Origin: an uncultured Eubacteriales bacterium | GTDB taxonomy: Bacteria; Bacillota; Clostridia; Oscillospirales; Oscillospiraceae | Assembly (NCBI GenBank): GCA_900546075.1 | Contig: URBH01000046.1 | Span: forward strand, 1-17,851 | Reading direction: 5' to 3' | DNA: 17,851 bases | Part shown: piece after piece, positions 8,085 to 14,873 of the stretch | Layout of the letters: each line of letters opens with the position of its first letter | Position numbering within the stretch: the stretch's first letter is position 1 | Made by a program: the position numbers and the translations under genes | Notes under the pieces: model-generated | Seen by the model: the letters and a program-made list of their open reading frames with translations, nothing else | Told to the model about the DNA's origin: nothing | The model's database searches: none

Positions 8085-9311
8085 TTACTGCTTCGGCGCA
8101 CGCTTCCGGCAAAGATAAATGTCCAGCTTTTCCTTCATGTTCTCCGGCATTTCCCGGGCAACGGGACACCGGACGGCATTCGCCATACGCTCCGCGAAGG
8201 CAATGAGGAACGCCGTATCCGCCGCCATCTGCTCCCCCTTCATCAGCGCCATGGTGTCATAGCGGTTGTGAATGGTACCCGTTTGGTGGGACGCGATACG
8301 GGCGAAGGACACCGCCGGGACGCCCTTGTCGGCAAAGGGCGTGGAGTCGCTGGAATACACGTCCTGCTTCACCTCCACCGGGAAACCCAGCTCGTCGCCC
8401 AGGTAGGAAATATAGTGGCACAGCTTCTCCTCGCCGGTGACGCAGGAGATAAATTTGCCCATGATACAGCCGATCATGTCCAGATTGATGTTCAGCACGC
8501 AATTTTTGATCTTTTCCTCGTCGGCGCAGTAAGCCTTGGAGCCAAGCAGTCCCCGTTCCTCGCTGCCGCACCAGATGAAGCGCAGACCGTAGCGGTGGGG
8601 ATGCGACGCGAAATGCTCCGCGATGCCCAGCAGTCCCGCGGAGCCGGACATGTTGTCGTAAGCGCCCTGGGACAGGGGAGTAGAATCATAGTGGGCGGTA
8701 AAGGCGATATATTCGTCCACCTCTCCCGGCATGTCCAGGACGACGTCGTGAGACCGGCCGGTATACTCCTCCTGCTTCAGCGTAATTTTCGCGGTGGACA
8801 CGCCCTTACGGATCAGCTCCACCGCATCTTTGGCGTTGATGTTCACGCCGGGAATCCGGTTTCCGTTGTGGACATAGGCGCGCAGCTCCCGCTGGTCAAT
8901 GTCCCGGTCGGCGTAGTTGACGCTTCCGTCATAGGTGACGAAGCCCACAGCGCCGTTTTCCAGCAGATCGTGATACATCCAGTAGCCCAGGTAGCCGTCG
9001 ATCATCACGATTTTCCCCCGGCATTTGCTCAGCGCGTAGGGACTGGAATCCCGCAAATAATAAAACGGCGCTTCCACCTCTCCGCTTCCGGCGCACAGAT
9101 AGCCCTTGCAGGCCACCTCCACGCCGTCCGCCTGAAAAGCCGCCTCCCGCATCGTAGACATCGGCACGTCAAAGGGTACGATCTCGGCTTTCAGCCCAAA
9201 CTCAGACACCTTGTCCTGCAAATACTGCGCCGTACGCAATTCCTCCGGACTTCCGCCGGTGCGGATATAGGCTGTATCCGCAAAAATCTTCATGATTTGT
9301 TCCGCATTCAT
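8085..9311 (-). CDS. M28-family zinc metallopeptidase with inserted PA-like domain
   Basis: The protein has 408 residues and no signal peptide or membrane segment, so it is probably cytoplasmic. It is a co-catalytic di-zinc aminopeptidase or peptidase of clan MH. Expected metal ligands are visible: H207 (TAHYDS), bridging D219 (GAYDNMSGSAG), E252 after the general base E251 (GSEERGLLGSK), D278 (NINLDMIG) and H348 (GTIHNRYDT). Residues about 80-180 (GKIVMIDGYLGYW, GAVGFVTYDGS) look like a protease-associated domain inserted before the catalytic core. The start ATG at 9311 has AAGGAGGG 6 nt upstream. It is monocistronic. Relatives include aminopeptidases and carboxypeptidases; the substrate cannot be assigned. 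Confidence 0.9.
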   Translation of the reverse strand: MNAEQIMKIFADTAYIRTGGSPEELRTAQYLQDKVSEFGLKAEIVPFDVPMSTMREAAFQADGVEVACKGYLCAGSGEVEAPFYYLRDSSPYALSKCRGKIVMIDGYLGYWMYHDLLENGAVGFVTYDGSVNYADRDIDQRELRAYVHNGNRIPGVNINAKDAVELIRKGVSTAKITLKQEEYTGRSHDVVLDMPGEVDEYIAFTAHYDSTPLSQGAYDNMSGSAGLLGIAEHFASHPHRYGLRFIWCGSEERGLLGSKAYCADEEKIKNCVLNINLDMIGCIMGKFISCVTGEEKLCHYISYLGDELGFPVEVKQDVYSSDSTPFADKGVPAVSFARIASHQTGTIHNRYDTMALMKGEQMAADTAFLIAFAERMANAVRCPVAREMPENMKEKLDIYLCRKRAPKQ

Positions 9312-9333
9312 AGCGTTCCCTCCTTTTTTTTAT

Positions 9334-9362
9334 ATAGTAATCCATTTACCCGAAATTTGCAA
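9334..9362 (-). promoter_or_regulatory. Candidate promoter of the M28 peptidase gene
   Basis: TTGCAA (9357-9362) and TACTAT (9334-9339) are 17 bp apart on the minus strand, with four of six consensus bases in each. The leader would be short, about 17 nt. Confidence 0.4.
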
Positions 9363-9628
9363 GCCTTGGACTGCATCAATAGTTTGCTCCACGTTCCAAA
9401 GAAACCTTGGGAAGCTCTGAATAAATCGTCTTCAGCCGAGCGGCGGGCCTTTTTCTCTATCCGCGCGGCTTCAAAAGCGGGAAATACATACAGTATTCCG
9501 CCGTTCCCGAACTTTGAATTGAGACAAAAATCCTGGCTGAGTCTTCTTGCCAAATTGTGAAGTGCTGCCCTAAGAAAGTCAACTGTCACGGGACTTGTTG
9601 ATATGCTTTTATGAAGATCTCAGCCCTC
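9363..9628. other. Intergenic stretch with no convincing gene
   Basis: This lies between divergent transcription units. A minus-strand frame of 93 codons (GTG at 9589, ending inside the peptidase start) crosses it but has no ribosome binding site and no recognisable domain. A weak imperfect hairpin (TTCCAAAG...CTTGGGAA, about 9394-9413) is present. It could be decayed coding sequence or a repeated intergenic element. Confidence 0.4.
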
Positions 9629-9657
9629 TTGACGAAGCGTTCTTGGCGTGATATGGT
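9629..9657 (+). promoter_or_regulatory. Promoter of the small ORF - nnrD operon
   Basis: TTGACG (9629-9634) and TATGGT (9652-9657) are 17 bp apart, with a TGA just before the -10 giving an extended -10. The start near 9664 leaves a leader of about 27 nt before the small ORF. Confidence 0.6.
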
Positions 9658-9690
9658 TGATACATGGAAACAACAAAGGAGTGCATTGCC

Positions 9691-9777
9691 ATGAAATACG
9701 AATCCGTACAGCGGGCGCAGAGACTCATTTATCTGACAGAAAAGTACACCAAGCTGTACCACCTGGAAAGCATATGA
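9691..9777 (+). CDS. 28-residue small protein or leader peptide, translationally coupled to nnrD
   Basis: ATG 9691 is preceded by AAAGGAG (9675-9681) with 9 nt spacing, the best ribosome binding site in this stretch. The frame ends at TGA 9775-9777, which overlaps the nnrD ATG (9774-9776) as ATGA. The peptide begins MKYESVQRAQRLIYLTEKYT and ends KLYHLESI. It is probably one amphipathic helix, with four tyrosines and several basic residues; there is no signal peptide or membrane segment. Without it nnrD would have no good ribosome binding site, so at the least it should deliver ribosomes to nnrD. I do not recognise a family. Whether the peptide itself has a job is open. Confidence 0.6.
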   Translation: MKYESVQRAQRLIYLTEKYTKLYHLESI

Positions 9778-10619
9778 TCAGACGGCTGAATCACGAGACG
9801 GTTTTATCCCTCCTGCCCGATCGGAGCCCCTGGGGACATAAGGGGGATTTCGGCAAGCTTCTGCTGCTGTGCGGCAGCAGGGGGTATACGGGGGCGGCGT
9901 TCTTCGCCGCCATGGGCGCTCTGCGGTCAGGTGCGGGGCTGGTATTTCTGGGGGTGCCGGAGAGCATTTACGGCATTGAAGCGGTGAAGCTCAACGAGCC
10001 GGTGATTTTCCCACTGCCAGACGTAGACGGCAGGCTCAGCGCCGACGCCGTGCCGGAAATTCTTTCGCGGCTTCCCCGGATGGACGCCGTGTTGGTCGGC
10101 CCCGGTCTGGGGCAGTCCGAGGGGACGCTGGCGGTGGTCAGGGCGGTGCTGGAAAAAGCGGAATGCCCGGTGGTCGTGGATGCGGACGGCATAAATGTTC
10201 TGCGGGCGCATAGAGATTTACTGCGCGGAAGGAAATCGCCCACCATCCTGACGCCCCATGACGGGGAATTTGCCCGTCTTGGCGGCATCATCGGGGAAGA
10301 CCGCATGGCTGCGGCCACTGCTCTTGCCGACGACCTGGGGTGCGTCGTCCTGTTAAAGGGTCACGAGACCTGCGTCACCGACGGCGTGGACGGTTATATC
10401 AACCCCACAGGGAATCCCGGCATGGCCGTCGGGGGCAGCGGGGACGTGCTGGCGGGTGTTATTACGGCGCTGCTGGGGGCGGGATTGCCGCCGCTGGAAG
10501 CCGCCGCCTGCGGAGCATGGCTCCACGGGGCGGCGGGAGACCGGTGCGCGGCGGAGCTGGGGCAGTATGGGATGCTGCCCACGGACATGCTCAGCGCCCT
10601 TCCGCGACTTATGAAATAA
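9774..10619 (+). CDS. nnrD: ADP-dependent (S)-NAD(P)H-hydrate dehydratase
   Basis: This ribokinase-fold repair enzyme dehydrates damaged NADHX/NADPHX back to NADH/NADPH in the cytoplasm, using ADP in bacteria. It has 281 residues, close to single-domain NnrD proteins. Motifs in order: GDFGKLLLLCGSRGYTGAA (about 25-43), VLVGPGLGQS, VVVDADGINVL, TILTPHDGEFARL, VLLKGHETCVTDG and the ADP/catalytic loop GNPGMAVGGSGDVLAGVITALLG, whose Asp is the expected catalytic residue. Only the C-terminal dehydratase half of the usual bifunctional Nnr is present; the NnrE epimerase domain is absent here. The start ATG 9774 is chosen because it overlaps the stop of the small ORF and fits the family N-terminus. 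A lipoprotein gene follows 12 nt downstream. Confidence 0.93.
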   Translation: MIRRLNHETVLSLLPDRSPWGHKGDFGKLLLLCGSRGYTGAAFFAAMGALRSGAGLVFLGVPESIYGIEAVKLNEPVIFPLPDVDGRLSADAVPEILSRLPRMDAVLVGPGLGQSEGTLAVVRAVLEKAECPVVVDADGINVLRAHRDLLRGRKSPTILTPHDGEFARLGGIIGEDRMAAATALADDLGCVVLLKGHETCVTDGVDGYINPTGNPGMAVGGSGDVLAGVITALLGAGLPPLEAAACGAWLHGAAGDRCAAELGQYGMLPTDMLSALPRLMK

Positions 10620-10631
10620 GGCGGGATTTCT

Positions 10632-11192
10632 TTGAAAAAATTCGCGGCGGCCGTGGCGGTGCTTGTGCTTCTCACCGGGTGTTCCGGCGGGTCGAAGGAG
10701 ATGCAGCGGGGGCTTGACCTCCGCTCAGAGCTGCTGAAGGCTTCCAAATGCCGGTTTTCCTGCGAGATCACGGCGGACTATTCGGACAAAGTGTACACCT
10801 TTTCCATGGACTGCCAGAGCGATTCCCAGGGCAATCTGACCTTTGCCGTCACAGCTCCCGAGACCATCGCGGGCATCACCGGCAAGGTATCCGACGCCGG
10901 GGGAAAGCTGACCTTCGACGACACGGCACTGCAATTCGATTTGATGGCGGAGGATCAGGTGACCCCCGTCAGCGCCCCGTGGATACTCATGAAAACCTTG
11001 CGAAGCGGCTATATCACCTCCGTCGGGATGGACGGCGGGCGTCTGCGGCTGACCATTGACGACAGCTATGAGGACGACGCGCTCCATCTGGATATCTGGC
11101 TGGGGAAGGAGGATCGCCCGGAAAACGCCGAAATTCTCTACAAGGAACGGCGCATTCTGTCATTGAAGGTCACAAATTTTGAAATTGTGTAG
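10632..11192 (+). CDS. Lipoprotein, LolA/YdcC-like
   Basis: This 186-residue protein starts at TTG 10632 and has a lipoprotein signal: MKKFAAAVAVLVLLTGCSGG, with lipobox LLTGC and Cys17 as the predicted lipid attachment site. The mature part is a series of amphipathic beta strands (FSCEITADY, VYTFSMDCQ, GNLTFAVTAP, GKLTFDDTALQFD) ending with RILSLKVTNFEIV. That pattern is typical of LolA-like lipid-binding folds and of the YdcC lipoprotein encoded near alr and ndoA in Bacillus. It should sit on the outer face of the membrane. Only a weak AAGGCGGG-type site precedes the start, so translation may be coupled to nnrD, which ends 12 nt upstream. Family assignment rests on fold pattern and neighbourhood; the ligand is unknown. 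Confidence 0.75.
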   Translation: MKKFAAAVAVLVLLTGCSGGSKEMQRGLDLRSELLKASKCRFSCEITADYSDKVYTFSMDCQSDSQGNLTFAVTAPETIAGITGKVSDAGGKLTFDDTALQFDLMAEDQVTPVSAPWILMKTLRSGYITSVGMDGGRLRLTIDDSYEDDALHLDIWLGKEDRPENAEILYKERRILSLKVTNFEIV

Positions 11193-11330
11193 CTTTTTGG
11201 AAAAACCGTGCATAGGATATTTTACCAGCCCGACCGTATAAATCCGGTCATGGCGTGGGAGAATAGAATCACCGCGTTACATATGGATTCATCCGGTAGC
11301 GTGGGTATTGATGCACGGAGAGTGAACACT

Positions 11331-11702
11331 ATGACGGAACCATCAGTCAAGCGGGGCGACATATTCTATGCCGACCTGTCGCCGGTCGTGGGCAGTGAGC
11401 AGGGGGGTACCCGGCCTGTTTTGATTGTGCAGAACGACACCGGAAACCGCCATTCCCCCACGGTCATTGCGGCGGCCATCACCAGCCAGACGGGGAAAGC
11501 CCGGCTTCCTACCCATATCAACATCGCGGGAGGAAGCGTGGGTCTGAGCAAGGATTCCATCATCCTTCTGGAGCAGATCAGAACCATTGACAAGCGCCGT
11601 CTGCGGGAGCACATGGGACATCTGGACGAAAACCAGATGGCGCAGGTGGACGACGCTATTGCCGTCAGCTTCGGCCTTCCCGGCGTCGGACGGGCAACAT
11701 GA
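11331..11702 (+). CDS. ndoA: EndoA/NdoA-type mRNA interferase (MazF/PemK family toxin)
   Basis: This sequence-specific endoribonuclease cuts single-stranded mRNA. It has 123 residues and resembles Bacillus EndoA along its whole length: VKRGDIFYADLSPVVGSEQG, GGTRPVLIVQNDTGNRHSPT, AAAITSQ, KARLPTHI, DSIILLEQIRTIDKRRL. The expected catalytic Arg (GTRPVLI) and Thr (SPTVIAAAIT) are both present, so it should be active. The start is ATG 11331 with GGAG 10 nt upstream; the frame is open back to GTG 11208, but the extra residues do not match the family. In Bacillus the antitoxin gene ndoAI lies directly upstream. Here the 138 bp upstream (11193-11330) hold no antitoxin frame, only a small GACCG/CGGTC inverted repeat (11232-11249) and no clear promoter. 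Confidence 0.94.
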   Translation: MTEPSVKRGDIFYADLSPVVGSEQGGTRPVLIVQNDTGNRHSPTVIAAAITSQTGKARLPTHINIAGGSVGLSKDSIILLEQIRTIDKRRLREHMGHLDENQMAQVDDAIAVSFGLPGVGRAT

Positions 11703-11713
11703 TTCATAACGAA

Positions 11714-11744
11714 GCCCCCTGCGGCATAGAATGCGGCAGGGGGC
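11714..11744 (+). terminator. GC-rich hairpin after ndoA, possible terminator or translation control
   Basis: GCCCCCTGCGGCAT (11714-11727) pairs with ATGCGGCAGGGGGC (11731-11744) with one mismatch and a 3-nt loop. The following GTTGCATTT is a poor U-run. The right arm contains the GGGGG that could serve as ribosome binding site for the next gene, so the hairpin could also mask that site. Confidence 0.45.
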
Positions 11745-11751
11745 GTTGCAT

Positions 11752-12135
11752 TTGGAAGAAAATTACGGCGTATATTTCGGAAACCGTCCGGTGGGAAAGG
11801 TGCAGGTGACAAGGCAGGGGCTTTACTATCATTTCCTGTGCCGCTGCCAGCTGACCGGAGACGTGATGTGCAGACTCTGGGTGAGCTGCGGAGACAAGCG
11901 GGAGAGCCTGGGGCTGGTGGTGCCAGTGGACGGCGGCTTCGGGCTGAATACCTCGCTGCCGGTCAAGCGGCTGGGGGAGGGAGAGCTGACGTTTTCTCTC
12001 CTGCCCAAGCATGACAAGCCCGCCGGGAAATTTATCCCCATTTCCCCGGAGGAACCCTTTGCCTACATAGAGCGTCTGAAAAAAAGCTATCTGGTTCGGA
12101 AAGGGGAGCAGGTGGGGATCGAGATTTCGGAATGA
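11752..12135 (+). CDS. Conserved hypothetical protein
   Basis: A soluble protein of about 127 residues without signal peptide or membrane segment. It begins LEENYGVYFGNRPVGKVQV, continues GLYYHFLCRCQLTGDVMCRL with three cysteines, then SLGLVVPVDGGFGL, a basic stretch LPKHDKPAGKFIPI, and ends ERLKKSYLVRKGEQVGIEIS. It looks like an all-beta fold. From memory, similar short proteins occur in other Oscillospiraceae, but no function is known to me. The start is uncertain: ATG 11731 lies inside the hairpin without a ribosome binding site. TTG 11752 has GGGGG 9 nt upstream and gives a more natural N-terminus, so I chose it. It is the last gene before the terminator at 12135-12172. Confidence 0.7.
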   Translation: MEENYGVYFGNRPVGKVQVTRQGLYYHFLCRCQLTGDVMCRLWVSCGDKRESLGLVVPVDGGFGLNTSLPVKRLGEGELTFSLLPKHDKPAGKFIPISPEEPFAYIERLKKSYLVRKGEQVGIEISE

Positions 12136-12172
12136 AAAATGGCAGGAACTTTCTTTCGTTCCTGCCATTTTT
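12135..12172. terminator. Bidirectional intrinsic terminator
   Basis: AAAAATGGCAGGAAC (12135-12149) and GTTCCTGCCATTTTT (12158-12172) are a perfect 15-bp inverted repeat around an 8-nt loop, with T-runs on both strands. It ends the hypothetical-protein gene on the plus strand and exoA on the minus strand, whose stops lie at its two edges. Confidence 0.93.
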
Positions 12173-12175
12173 ACG

Positions 12176-12931
12176 TTATAGCTCGATTTCCAGCCCCACC
12201 GGGCAGTGGTCGGAGCCCAGGATGTCCGAATAAATGGGTGTGGCGGTGATTTTGTCCGCAATGCGGTCGGAGACGAGGAAATAGTCAATGCGCCAACCTG
12301 CGTTGTTCGCCCGGGCATTGAACATGTAGCTCCACCAGGTGTAGGCACCGGTGGCGTCCGGATGAAGGCGGCGGAAGGAGTCGGTGAACCCGGCGTCCAG
12401 AAGCCGCCCGAAGCTCTCCCGCTCCTCGTCGGAGAAGCCCGCGTTGCCCCGGTTGGAGGCGGGGTTTTTCAGGTCGATTTCCTGATGGGCAACGTTCAGG
12501 TCGCCGCAGGCGATGACGGGCTTGCGCTTGTCCAGCTCGCTGAGATAGGCCCGAAAGGCTTCGTCCCACTTTAACCGGTGGTCAATGCGGGCAAGCCCCC
12601 GCTGGGCGTTGGGGGTGTAGCAGGTGACGAGGAAAAAACCGGGATATTCCAGCGTAATGAGCCGCCCCTCGGTGTCCAGCTCCGGCTGCCCTAAGCCGTA
12701 TCCCACGGAGACGGGGGCTTGCTTTGCGAAAATGGCCGTGCCGGAATAGCCCTTTTTCTCGGCATAGTTCCAGTATTGGCTGTAGCCCTCCAGGGGAAGG
12801 GTGAGCTGTCCCGCTTGCAGCTTCGTCTCCTGCAAGCAGAAAAAGTCGGCGTCCAGGGCGGTGAAGGCGTCCAGAAAGCCCTTGCCCACACAGGCGCGCA
12901 GGCCGTTTGTATTCCAGGAAATGAATTTCAT
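12176..12931 (-). CDS. exoA: Exodeoxyribonuclease III / AP endonuclease
   Basis: This cytoplasmic base-excision repair enzyme cuts DNA 5' of abasic sites and trims 3' ends. It has 251 residues, the size of Bacillus ExoA (252). Catalytic EEP-fold motifs are intact: SWNTNGLRA (Asn8/Asn9 region), CLQETKL (metal ligand E35), CYTPNAQ (Y105), GDLNVAHQEIDLKNP (D144, N146), WRIDYFLVS and GSDHCPVG (D241, H242). The start ATG 12931 overlaps the stop of the GerMN lipoprotein gene by 4 nt (ATGA), with GGAGG 7-8 nt upstream. It is the last gene of the five-gene operon. An uncommon setting for exoA is that it follows a two-component system. Confidence 0.96.
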   Translation of the reverse strand: MKFISWNTNGLRACVGKGFLDAFTALDADFFCLQETKLQAGQLTLPLEGYSQYWNYAEKKGYSGTAIFAKQAPVSVGYGLGQPELDTEGRLITLEYPGFFLVTCYTPNAQRGLARIDHRLKWDEAFRAYLSELDKRKPVIACGDLNVAHQEIDLKNPASNRGNAGFSDEERESFGRLLDAGFTDSFRRLHPDATGAYTWWSYMFNARANNAGWRIDYFLVSDRIADKITATPIYSDILGSDHCPVGLEIEL

Positions 12932-13416
12932 TTGGTTTCCTCCGTTGTGGAAGCGGTGCTGTCGTCAATGAGGGTCAGGCTGTCCCGGCGCATGGTGACG
13001 CTCCGGCTGCCGCTGGTGATGACGACCTCGTCCCCGCCGGTGATGGACAGAGTGGTCATGGTCAGGCAGGCACAGGCAAGGGTGAATTCCGTGTCCGTCA
13101 CGGACTGGGCGGTGTCCGTCAGTTCCAGCGTGACGGTGCCGTTTTCCCGGCTGACCCCAAGAAGCCGCGTACCCCATGGCAGGGGAGAAACCAGCTCGTC
13201 GCTGGACGGGCCGATCAGGTACAGGGAGAGAAGATAGCGCAGATCGTTCGCGTGGCCGGAGGCCTCCCGCTGCTCGCTGGAGATCACACCGTCCTCTGCG
13301 CCGTACCGGTATTCCCGCCGGGGATAGTAAAAGGTGACGGGGTTCTTCATCAGCTCGCCGGAACAGCCGGGCAGAAACAGGCAAAGACAGAGAAGAAGAC
13401 AGAAAAACCGCTTCAT
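12928..13416 (-). CDS. GerMN-domain lipoprotein
   Basis: The protein has 162 residues. Its signal peptide MKRFFCLLLCLCLFLPGCSG ends in lipobox LPGC with Cys18 as lipid attachment site, so it is anchored outside the membrane. Residues about 28-145 match the GerMN pattern: VTFYYPRREYRYG, a conserved helix with LLSLYLIGPSSDELVSPLPWGTRLLG, then VTLELTD, a TEFTLACACLTMTTLSI helix and DEVVITSGSRSV. GerMN domains occur in the spore germination/sporulation protein GerM and in lipoproteins encoded beside two-component systems (LpqB-like). It overlaps the kinase gene upstream and exoA downstream by 4 nt each, so translation is coupled. Next to the kinase it may modulate signal sensing; that is inference. 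Confidence 0.87.
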   Translation of the reverse strand: MKRFFCLLLCLCLFLPGCSGELMKNPVTFYYPRREYRYGAEDGVISSEQREASGHANDLRYLLSLYLIGPSSDELVSPLPWGTRLLGVSRENGTVTLELTDTAQSVTDTEFTLACACLTMTTLSITGGDEVVITSGSRSVTMRRDSLTLIDDSTASTTEETK

Positions 13417-14873
13417 GACTTATCCACCTCCGTGTCAAAGGCGGGGAAGGTGACGGTAAAGACGGAACCCTTGCCCACCGTGCTGGAAACGGCGATCTCG
13501 CCCCGGTTGCGCTGGACGATGGTGCGGACGATGGCAAGTCCCAGCCCGCTGCCGCCGCTTTTCCGGGAACGGGCTTTATCCACCCGGTAAAACCGCTCGA
13601 AAATGTGCTCCAACGCGTCCTCGGGGATGCCCATGCCCGTATCGCTGACGGTGAGCACCGCGTTGTCCTCCTGACGGCCAAGATGCACCGTCAGCGTTCC
13701 GCCGGGCAGGTTGTATTTGATGCCGTTTTCCATCAGGTTGAAAACGATCTGATACAGGTCGTCCTCCAGAATCAGGACGGGGGTGTCCTCGTCCAGCTCC
13801 AGACAGAAGGTCACACCCGACCAGCTGGCGTTCGTCCGAAGCATCTTTGCCACCCGCTGCACCGTGGGCGCCATATAGATGATCTCGCTCTCCTGGGGCT
13901 GGGGGGTTTCGGCTCTGGTGAGGGAGAGAAGCTTGGCGGTCATGCGGTTCAGGCGATCGGCCTCGTTGCCGATGTCCGCTACAAATTCCTTTACCGTGTC
14001 CATGTCCATGTTGTTCTGCAAAATGGAATCGGTGAGCAGCTTGATGGAGGCGAGGGGCGTTTTCAGCTCGTGGGAGGCGTCGGAGACGAACTGACTGCGC
14101 TTGCGCTCGGAGGTTTGCAGCCGCTCCGTCAGGTCGTTGAATTCCTCCCCCAGCACGGTCAGCTCGTCGCTGCCGCCCATGTCCACCTTGTGGGAATAAT
14201 CTCCCTCCCGGATAATGCGCATGGAGGCCATGATCCGGTTCAGACGCCGGGAAAAGGCGTTGGAAAAGGCGATGGAAAAGGCGGCGACAATGATTTCCAG
14301 CATCAGGGTGATGCGAAGCAGGGTCTGCTGCAAGGATTTGATCAGCGCGCCCTGGGTGGTATCGTACTCCGTCATGTATACGCAGCCCACCACGGTGCCA
14401 TAGTAGACGATGGGGGTCGCCGCACGGGAGTCGGTGATGCCGTCGTGGTACGTCCAGGTAAAGACGTTGTTCCCCTCGGGCGCCTGTTTGCTGACGGTGA
14501 GCGCCTGCAAGACCTCCGGAAGCAGGACATAGGTACCCACGGAAGCGCCGCTGCTGTCGTACAGCGCTGCACCGCTGTGGTCGGTGACCACAAGCCGCGT
14601 GACCTTCAGGCTTTCCAGCTGGTTGACGATGCCGGTGACGGTGGAGCTGTTCAGCACCTCCAGAGTGGAAATTTCGTCGGAGGCCAGCAGACATTTTTCA
14701 ATCATGGAGGCTTCCTTGCTCTGGTAGAACAGCTTATGGCTGATGCCGGAGCAGTAGATATTCAGAAAAATCAGCACGACCAGCGTGGTGACCACATAGG
14801 TCATGGCGTACCGGAACTGGGTGTTGCCGTAGCCCCGAAAAACGGTTTTTTTATTTGCGGAAATAATAGCCAA
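13413..14873 (-). CDS. Sensor histidine kinase (HAMP, HisKA, HATPase; PhoR-like)
   Basis: The protein has 486 residues. There are two membrane helices (about 24-43 and 188-206) flanking an extracellular sensor of about 140 residues. A HAMP domain (207-259) and a HisKA domain with the phospho-accepting H268 (SDASHELKTPLASIK) follow. The ATPase domain carries the N-box NLMENGIKYN (N383), G1 DTGMGIP (411), F-box IFERFYRVD and G2 GGSGLGLAIV (440). No PAS domain lies between HAMP and HisKA, unlike WalK and PhoR of Bacillus. The start is uncertain: TTG 14873 lies inside the regulator gene with no good ribosome binding site, and ATG 14804 would remove the basic N-terminus before the first helix. The pair with the adjacent regulator is clear; the stimulus is not. 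Confidence 0.93.
   Translation of the reverse strand: MAIISANKKTVFRGYGNTQFRYAMTYVVTTLVVLIFLNIYCSGISHKLFYQSKEASMIEKCLLASDEISTLEVLNSSTVTGIVNQLESLKVTRLVVTDHSGAALYDSSGASVGTYVLLPEVLQALTVSKQAPEGNNVFTWTYHDGITDSRAATPIVYYGTVVGCVYMTEYDTTQGALIKSLQQTLLRITLMLEIIVAAFSIAFSNAFSRRLNRIMASMRIIREGDYSHKVDMGGSDELTVLGEEFNDLTERLQTSERKRSQFVSDASHELKTPLASIKLLTDSILQNNMDMDTVKEFVADIGNEADRLNRMTAKLLSLTRAETPQPQESEIIYMAPTVQRVAKMLRTNASWSGVTFCLELDEDTPVLILEDDLYQIVFNLMENGIKYNLPGGTLTVHLGRQEDNAVLTVSDTGMGIPEDALEHIFERFYRVDKARSRKSGGSGLGLAIVRTIVQRNRGEIAVSSTVGKGSVFTVTFPAFDTEVDKS

Noticed and set aside
11171..11198. Weak hairpin CACAA...TTGTG followed by CTTTTT at the end of the lipoprotein gene
   Set aside because: The stem is AT-rich with a mismatch and lies inside the coding sequence; too weak to call a terminator.
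11208..11330. N-terminal extension of ndoA from GTG 11208, or an antitoxin in this stretch
   Set aside because: The extra 41 residues match neither toxin nor antitoxin, lack a ribosome binding site, and the family N-terminus fits ATG 11331.
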